Source of the DNA: Liopterus haemorrhoidalis
Lineage: Eukaryota > Arthropoda > Insecta > Coleoptera > Dytiscidae
Reading direction: 5' to 3'
DNA length: 64,000 bases
Assembly (NCBI GenBank): GCA_963971575.1
Contig: OZ020617.1
Span: forward strand, 36,733,626 to 36,797,625
Part shown: one piece after another, positions 57,497 through 64,000 of the stretch
How the letters are laid out: every line of letters starts with the position of its first letter
How positions within the stretch are numbered: position 1 is the stretch's first letter
Notes under the pieces: model-generated
Databases searched by the model: none
What the model was told of the DNA's origin: nothing
The model's input: only the letters and a program-made list of their open reading frames with translations
Program-made: the position numbers and the translations under genes

Positions 57497-58229
57497 CAAT
57501 AATAATAATAATAACTTTATTTACATTTTTTACATTGACCTATGTTATAAATGTAAATAAGAAAATTTATTTCCAAAACCTATTATAATTTCTTAGACTT
57601 AATTTTTATACTTATTGACAATTTTATTTATATATACTATTTTTAGCATTCTGTCCAGCATCACTAAGCTGAAGCTTGTCGCAATGTCTGGACAGAATAA
57701 TGAACAAATTAACAGACTCAATGATAATAATTACATGCTATTACATAGTAATATAAATATATTGAATAAATAATGCAATGGTTTCACTAGGGCATGTGCA
57801 CAGGCTTTGATTATATATTAGAAATAAGGTCTTCCCCTATAGAGGATCTTGGTTTTAGTGTGTTGATAGTACGACCAAAACTGGTTTGGGTTTGTGGAGA
57901 TGTTGGACTCACATTCTTTTAGGTAATCTAAGTGTCTTATTTTGATGTTGACAGCGACCTGGTTTTTGGCACGCAATCATCAAGTATTGTATAAATTATG
58001 CAATAAATGTTGTCAACTCCTGCATCAGCATTTTCGGTATTGTGGTTTGTTAGTTCCGCATTCCAGTCAGTTAAACAATTTTGAAGTTGTATTTGTAATT
58101 GTTACGTGTTAGTTTTTCTTGTGAAATACTATACTTAATTTTGAAATGTAGAGCCAGATGAGACTTATCTTCACATATTAATGGGTCCAATGAGTGATGT
58201 GTCCGGGTTTCCAAATTCAATCAAATTAA

Positions 58230-59429
58230 AAATCAATTTTTTTCATTTCTGTTTCCAACTTCTTTTTATAAACTGAACACTCGGAGCTCCAGACGGGGTG
58301 GTTGACATCAAGTCTCATCTTTAATTTGTTAACTACATATACGCAGTTACTGCACTTTATTTCTGCATCTTTACAACGACAGTTGGACAATTCATGATTG
58401 CCAGCACACTTCGGGCATGATGTATCGCTTCTGCAAGCCTGGGCTTTGTGTCCATACTTGTTACATTTAAAACATCTTTCAATATTTATTGCGCCATATA
58501 CTCTGCATCTATCCCAGCCGATATTCTCTCTTCCTTCTTCGGTCAGCGTGAATTAAGATTCACCATCGACTTCCAAGTACGCCATAAATTTATGATCGTT
58601 TCGGTTGTCTTTAGCGATATGAACAACCTTTACCGTAGCTTTATTGTTTAAACAATCATTTTGAGCTAATATTTTGTATTCTATGTCTTCAGGTTCTCGT
58701 TTCTCAGATAGGCCGAATATTTTAACCATTGGAGCTTTCTTCTTTGGCACGGTTGCTACATAGTCTGTGCCTAACTTTTCGGTAACAGATTCTCTCAAGT
58801 TGTCTATTGCTTGTTGGTTCTTACATTCAATTGCTATCCCACCCTTGCTGATATTTCTTACACCTAGAACTGAGGCTGATAGACCCTCTATCAGCCATTA
58901 GGAAAAGAAGCCATTAGGAAAAACATTGACCCTCAATGTTTTTCCTAATGGCTTCTTTGGTATATCACTTCTCTGGTCGGATTTTTTCGGTTTGATTACT
59001 AGAACAAGGATCTGATTTAACTTTAGATTTTAGTTTGTCAGCATATGATACAGCTTCACTTCGCATCTCGTTATTTGCTTGAACATCTTCAGATATTTTT
59101 GGGATGAGTTTTTCCGTCGCTTCAGTTTTCCTGTCCAAATTCTCCTCTGTCCGCTGTACTTTTCTATCCACAACTTTAAGAGCTTCTTCCTGTTGACATA
59201 TCTTGTCGTGAATTGCTTCCAACAGGTTTTTCATGGACCGTCCCTTACGCTCGATGCAATCTCCGCAGAACCAGCCAATGCACGCATTCGTCGTTATGAA
59301 CTTCCATTCATTATCTGGAAAACTCGCGCACTTAGAATGAAATGTGCGTTCACATATCCCAGAACAAATCACCAACTTATCAGTTCTCTTCACATCTGCT
59401 TTGCATTTTACACATGTCGCCATCGACAT
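58230..59429 (-). pseudogene. LINE ORF1: PHD finger, coiled coil, zinc knuckles
   Basis: RNA-binding ORF1 protein of a non-LTR retrotransposon. From the ATG at 59429: a PHD-type finger (CVKC, then CSGICERTFHSKCASFP and WFCGDC, residues 5-60), a charged coiled-coil-like stretch (about 70-125), then the open frame ends at 58965. After a rearranged patch at 58874-58958 it continues with VRNISKGGIAIECKNQQAID, VKIFGLSEKREPEDIEYKI and FMAYLEVDGES, an in-frame stop (58553), then CFKCNKYGHKAQAC, CPKCAGNHELSNC and a third CSNC...HPVWSSEC knuckle. The disrupting lesions are the patch and the one stop, so decay is slight. Confidence 0.85.
58874..58958. repeat. Two adjacent palindromes: template-switch scar
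   Basis: GGCTGATAGA (58874-58883), CCC, TCTATCAGCC (58887-58896) form a 10-bp hairpin. Bases 58904-58929 and 58933-58958 form a perfect 26-bp hairpin, again around CCC. Each arm copies flanking ORF1 sequence in inverse, so the patch is a local inverted duplication that breaks the reading frame. Confidence 0.85.
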
Positions 59430-59440
59430 CTTAAATATTG

Positions 59441-60349
59441 TTGCACATGTATAATGCTATTATAATAATTGCATATTTGCCAACATAGCAATATTATCGC
59501 AGGTATTTCAACATGTCCGCACTCTACGAAGGTTCAAACGCTAATGTTTATGCATCGGTGAATATAAAATAGCTATTCTCGCATCTTTGTTTCGTGATGC
59601 GGAATTTATTTTTTATGATAGGACACCTTTATTCGACTTATTAACCAAAATCTCATCACAGATAGAAGATAAAAAAAAATAAATAAAGCCGTGGCTGTTT
59701 TTATATGAAGACAAACGAACTGACACACGAGTGATGTAATAATATATTAGTTTTACCAACAGAACATTTTCCCTTTTCCTGTATTTCTGAAATTAATAGA
59801 GACAATTATCAAAGTTAAGAACAGGAAATTACAGATCTTATTAAATATCCTTTGCTGCTTGAAACACAGCGTTTAACTCCTCAAGTGTTTTATTAGTTTA
59901 AAGTTATAATTCTATGCGATATAAACAAAACTATAACTAAGAACTTCATGAATTAACGTAATGCGTGAAAATCGTAAAGCTCTCATAACTTCATGCAGTT
60001 GAAAGTTCTCAAATTCATACAAATCTACCTGAGTGTACAATTGAGCAATCACATCCTTCTTACACTTTCATACTGCAATGAAGACAAACTACGTCTTTAC
60101 ATGGAAGTCTCCTGAATACGTGTACATTAATTGACAAAAGTGTACGAGGGTCGTAAATCAGAACTTAACGTTGTATAGGTACACCGTTATCGCATCACAA
60201 TACAACATCGAACAACGGGGGACAAAAGACGATAATCTATAAAGGTGATGGACGAATTAAGGGCGAATAACCTCAAAATGTCAAACTGAAATGCTTTCTT
60301 CAATTTTGGTGACGGACCTAAAAATGAGTGATTTTTGCTTGTAAAAATG
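59441..60349. other. No gene recognised
   Basis: GTACACCGTTATCGCATCAC at about 60180 recurs as GTACACCGTTATCACGTCAC at about 63412, a small dispersed repeat. Confidence 0.45.
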
Positions 60350-60415
60350 AATAATGCGAAGTGTGAATTTTCAAATATTTCAGATTTCTTAGGTATCTAG
60401 TAAGTGAAAACGTCC
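60350..60415 (-). repeat. Family R palindromic end, solo
   Basis: AATGCGAAGTGTGAATTTTC followed by AAATATTTCAGATTTCTTAG and GTATCTAGTAAGTG. The palindrome is imperfect here (the right half reads TTTTCAAA). No further R sequence is recognised next to it. Confidence 0.6.
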
Positions 60416-60517
60416 AGTAAGTGAAAGAGGACTGACACACAAAATAAAAATTAAAAATATTCAAATTGTCGTGAAAAACAATATTTTGAAAATCATATGT
60501 TATTTGTTAATGTAGGT

Positions 60518-60764
60518 CAGTGTTTTCCAACCGGCGTGTTGCGCCACCTTAGTGTGTCACGGTTGGTAAGGGTGTCGCGAAATTTAAGGTTTAAATATTA
60601 ATACTGCTTTCTGTTGTACAAGTCTATATAAAATTAAAAATGTAAAATAATTTTTAATAGTCAGAAAATAATAGTTAGAATTAAGTGTGTTTTGTTTAAA
60701 TTTTTTTATACAATATTACTCTCTCTTAGTAATGATGCGTAGACAAAAAGGTTGGCAAGCATTG
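60518..60764. mobile_element. Short hAT-like MITE
   Basis: CAGTGTTTTCCAACCGG (60518) mirrors AAAAGGTTGGCAAGCATTG (ending 60764). Flanks ATGTAGGT and ATCTAAGT agree at 6 of 8 positions, a decayed 8-bp duplication. The CAGTGTTTYCCAACC end is typical of hAT nonautonomous elements. 247 bp, no coding. A similar lone end, CAGTGTTTCACAACCGGGG, occurs at about 2831. Confidence 0.65.
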
Positions 60765-62127
60765 ATCTAAGTAATAATAGTGTTCACTGATCATGTGGCT
60801 CTCATATCTATGACCGGCAGTCTAGAAACGGAAAACTTACCTTCTCTGCCCCTTATACGCCTATCTAGGCGTTAGGAACCTATTATTTATTTTAGTATTA
60901 TTATTATTTATTTGTTTATGTTTTGAAGATTACAAAAACTTTGATATTTTTATTTGTTTATTCTTCAAATTTATAGACCCACTTCTCTGGATGAATGGAT
61001 GTGGGGCAAAACTTTTTCCACGCTCTTTGGACCACTTATTCTAGAGTATATTCTAAACAAATTGAAGAATATGGGTACGTTGGCCTAAAGATGAGCTAGC
61101 GAAATCAAAATTAATAAGTCCCGACAAGCAGCATTATTTAAAATTAACCGCTGGAGAAAGTTAATTAGTATATCTACTTATGGAGCACAATCTAATTTGG
61201 AAAAAGTCACAAACCCTTGAAATTACCTGAAGTGTATAACTCAGCTGAACGGAGTTTGGTAAGTTAGGACTTGTACTTAAAAGCTCAGAAGTACAAATCA
61301 TCTAAAAAACAAAGGTTTGTAACCAAAGGTTTGTGATTGCATCTTTCCAAACGCAAACTACGAACTGGAAGACTACTCAACCATGGAAAGTGCCATACCT
61401 GGTGCAAACTTAAGGGAGAATAAACTAAGGAACGGAGATATCTAAAAATAAAACATATTTGCGATATTGGACCCTTAAATGGAACTGGGTTGGTTATATA
61501 CTTAGACAAGACTTTAATCCCTTGAAAAAATGCAATAATTTACTGGGGTCCAAGAACTTTAAAATATAATGTTGGCAGACCGGAAAAAGGTGGTTAAAAT
61601 ATATAAAAAAGTAACAAGTATAAATTGACACTAAGTGATTTAAGACAAACAAGTATAGACGAAAACAGTGAAAGCAAGGTAGACAAAAATTTAAGAATGA
61701 AAGAAAAAGTAATATTGTACTGTGTTAAATAGACATAGTTGGCTCTGCAACTATGTCTAAACGAAGCGAATTCCACATCACTTCATAGTATTTAATAATA
61801 ACAATATTAAAAGCCATTTTACACCCATTTCAACTCAAAGGCCACCCCGAATGCTTCCATTTCTTTCGGTCTTTCTATACTCTTGTCCACAGAGAACCAT
61901 AATGTGCTTTAATATCGTCAGACCTTTAATATCTTCTTCTTTTGCGGTTGAGCGGTATCTAGTTGAACATAGTATTTGGTTCAATTTTTTAAATCAATAA
62001 TAAATGTAGAAGTTGTATTATCAAAGTGTTAATTTGCACTCTAGGTCAGTATTTGCAACTCTAACCACATTGTGACACAATCATTATCATCAAGCCTTGT
62101 CCATCATCGGGTGATTTTGGACTGCCT
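60765..62127. other. No gene recognised
   Basis: Open patches at 60970-61220 contain no family match that I trust. The hairpin at 61730 is listed separately. Confidence 0.4.
61730..61759. repeat. 12-bp hairpin
   Basis: TAGACATAGTTG (61730-61741), loop GCTCTG, CAACTATGTCTA (61748-61759). Perfect but short; no gene or terminator context in a eukaryotic setting. Confidence 0.7.
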
Positions 62128-62680
62128 CTAAAAAGAGCATAGGCTGTCAATAAAATTTCTCCATCTAACTCGTCTATCTGCCATAGGCTTCAAGTCGGTG
62201 ATGTTGTTATAAAGTCTTTTGTCTTGGTTTTGAGAGCTCCATGCATTTATTTTTAGCAGGGTTGAGCGACGCCAGGTGTTCTTGGGTCGCCCTCTACGCC
62301 TACTGCCTTGAGGGTTGTATGCTAGTGCATATCGACACATTTCGCTAGGAGCCCTTCGAAGAGTGTGCCCTAACCAACCATACTTTCTTCTTTTTATTTG
62401 CTAATTAATGTCCATTTGACCAGTTCATTCCCCCAATTCTACGTTTGATATTCTACGTGGCCAATAAATGCGAAGAATTCTTCGAAGACATCGATTTACA
62501 AATACTCGCACTCTTCTCTTGATAGCTTCTGTTACGAACCAAGTCTCGCAGCCGTACAGAAGAACTGACGTCACACAAGCCCTGAATATGGTAGTTTTCG
62601 TGGAAATACTGTAGATCGCAGAATTCCATACACGGCTAAGTTGGATAAATGCGCCTCTCGCTTTGCATTGTGACACAATA
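62128..62680 (-). pseudogene. LINE ORF2 C-terminus, minus strand
   Basis: Minus-strand readings: ARGAFIQLSRVWNSAIYSIS, TKTTIFRACVTSVLLYGCET, NRCLRRILRIYWPRRISNVE, then, shifted, KKYGWLGHTLRRAPSEMCRY, ALAYNPQGSRRRGRPKNTWR and WRNFIDSLCS. This is the complete post-RT C-terminus of an RTE/Jockey-type LINE with only one or two frameshifts. The stop is at 62128. Confidence 0.85.
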
Positions 62681-63889
62681 ACTATTTAAAAATTATTGAC
62701 AGCGTTTTGATAAGCAAAATTTCTTTTAGGAATAGCAGAAGTTGTATTTGATAAATGAGGAATGTCCGACAAAAAGTAGAAATAATGATAGTTCCTGTGT
62801 ACTGAGCATAAGGGAATATAATGGGCATCGAAATGTGTGGTATGGCCTCTACCCTCCAACATTCCACTTAGTTATTGGACTGAGGACAGAAGATCAATTA
62901 CACAACAATACAAATCCAGCATATTCTGTGTTAGGCCAAGCAACAGACACCATGTGAGAGGAAGGCACTACAAGGCTTCTCTATTCTCTGCCGGGTCTTT
63001 GAAGCAGATCCAGGTAAGCCCGGCTTACGCGAAGTGGATTAGATGATAAAAATCTAGTGAGTATTGGTATACAGGATATCTTAAAAGAATTTGCACTTAC
63101 AGTACCAAATTATAAGACTAGTGGGTTCAGATATCAACCTGACTAACAATGCTCAAGAAAATAAATAAAAAGAATAAATAGATGAATAGATAGAGACAAG
63201 AGTGAGAGTAGGAGAGACCGAGAAAAGAGAGAACAGTAGAGAGAAGGAGAGAGAAAATGAGAGAGAGAAGAGAGAGAGAAATAAATGTAAATAAAAAATG
63301 TGTTGTAAATGTTGAACAACTTGAGTTTTTATTGTTATCATGTTAAAAGCACATAGATTAAAATCCTTAGAGCAATAAATCAGTGCAAGTTCCTCCGCAA
63401 GACATTGTACAGTACACCGTTATCACGTCACAATAGCAGGAGGGGATATAGTAAGACAATTAATCCATCCGGAATGTTCTGGACTGAATTAGGCTACTGG
63501 AATGACTAATGTACCACGGTTAATGGTTGATGAGGTATACGATGTATCTCTACGCTAGAGAGATTCGACGTTGCCGGACACGCCGCAGATAGAGACCCGG
63601 ACTCGAGTACTCCGGGGCTCTGGATACCGCCTCGAGCTTAGAACTAATTGTTCTGTTCCATTGATCAGCTATTATCAAAATTAAATGAATGGATCCTTCA
63701 TATTAACGAGAGTTAGGTTAGATAATTCTGATATTTTGGACACTATTCCCTAATCAACAGCCTCGAATACAATTCTCTTATGTGGTACTTAAAATAAACA
63801 GCAGTCATGTTCGGATTTAATAGTCTTCCGCCTTTAGGGTCACACTACATGCCGTCCATTACCTAAACTCAACATATAAATGAAATAAA
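62681..63889. other. Unassigned, with one weak exon-like segment
   Basis: 62872-63014 is preceded by a pyrimidine-rich CTAG-type acceptor (ACATTCCACTTAG) and followed by CCAG|GTAAGC. One frame is open across it, but no family is recognised. 63540-63640 is GC-rich without a clear frame. Confidence 0.3.
63170..63285 (+). repeat. GA-rich low-complexity tract
   Basis: Almost pure purine strand made of GAGA, GATA and AGAGAG units with few pyrimidines. An expanded and interrupted microsatellite. Such tracts can bind GAGA-type factors, but nothing else here suggests a promoter. Confidence 0.75.
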
Positions 63890-63955
63890 AAAATTATGTG
63901 AAGTGTGAATTTTCACATATTTCAGGGTTTTGTAGGTATTTAATTAGTGTAAGAA
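63890..63955 (-). repeat. Family R palindromic end at window edge
   Basis: TTATGTGAAGTGTGAATTTT, then CACATATTTCAGGGTTTTG and TAGGTATTTAATTAGTGTAA. This is the best conserved example of this end, with an uninterrupted TGTGAATTTTCACA palindrome. Any R body would lie further right, beyond 64000. Confidence 0.7.
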
Positions 63956-64000
63956 AGGCTTCTTACACTTACAAAATGCTGGATGTCTAAGAAAATATTT

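Larger units (their letters stand above)
57497..59440 (-). mobile_element. Internally deleted LINE with ORF1, ORF2 scrap and tail
   Basis: On the minus strand the order is ORF1 (59429 to about 58230), then a scrap of ORF2 between endonuclease and RT (about 58095-57830: DWNAELTNHNTENADAGVDN, IYTILDDCVP, then ECESNISTNPNQFWSYYQHT), then a 3' UTR ending GTAAATAAAGTTATTATTAT near 57497. Endonuclease and RT domains are missing. Both ends of the LINE are present, so it was shortened internally rather than 5'-truncated. Confidence 0.75.

Noticed and set aside
62872..63014. Exon-like segment with CCAG|GTAAGC donor
   Set aside because: The acceptor is weak, the open frame is unrecognised and no partner exon in phase was found, so it is not called as an exon.

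Overview
This window is AT-rich eukaryotic nuclear DNA, most likely from an insect. Homopolymer runs, microsatellites and decayed transposable elements are packed together. No bacterial operon, tRNA gene, rRNA gene or CRISPR array is visible. The mixture of CR1/Jockey/RTE-like LINEs, several mariner lineages, hAT, pogo-like and piggyBac-like elements, a Helitron end, tRNA-derived repeats and a decayed arthropod gene family with CxWDSR and SDEHGE motifs fits an arthropod. I cannot name the species. All calls come from reading the sequence by eye and recalling protein families; no database was searched.

Layout. 1-7.4 kb: LINE 3' ends, a Helitron 3' end and a four-layer nest (LINE, then an hAT-like element with an 8-bp target duplication, then MITE B, then MITE C). 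8-10 kb: an hAT element with an 8-bp duplication, containing a copy of a large composite repeat that I call family R. 11-23.6 kb: LINE C-terminal fragments, a tRNA-derived SINE, and a deletion-derived mariner with perfect terminal repeats. 23.8-26 kb: a candidate host exon, a perfect 60-bp palindrome and a second R copy. 26.9-30.1 kb: a minus-strand LINE split by an hAT, itself split by a second hAT that holds another LINE fragment. 30.9-33.3 kb: a candidate promoter/first exon and a full mariner with perfect terminal repeats and one uninterrupted transposase gene, whose second catalytic Asp reads Asn. 35.8-42.1 kb: a palindromic MITE, a solo LTR, MITE B again, another R copy and a possible terminal host exon. 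43.8-45.6 kb: a pogo-like element holding a piggyBac-like MITE and a large foldback. 47-54.3 kb: a LINE fragment, a second inverted solo LTR, two mariner pseudogenes and an R copy. 55-64 kb: R ends, a MITE, the CxWDSR/SDEHGE pseudogene, a LINE with a PHD/zinc-knuckle ORF1 carrying a template-switch scar, and LINE fragments.

How it fits together. Nearly all coding potential belongs to mobile elements, and only the 32 kb mariner transposase is a long uninterrupted reading frame. The window therefore looks like intergenic or long-intron DNA. Two short segments outside recognised repeats (about 23.8 and 42.1 kb, plus strand) have good splice signals and compatible phase and may be host exons 18 kb apart. 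The least explained component is family R. It recurs at least five times in long form, has an AGGGTTTTGTAGGTAT motif near both ends in inverted orientation, has a conserved palindrome at one end and carries tRNA-like internal promoter boxes in three copies.
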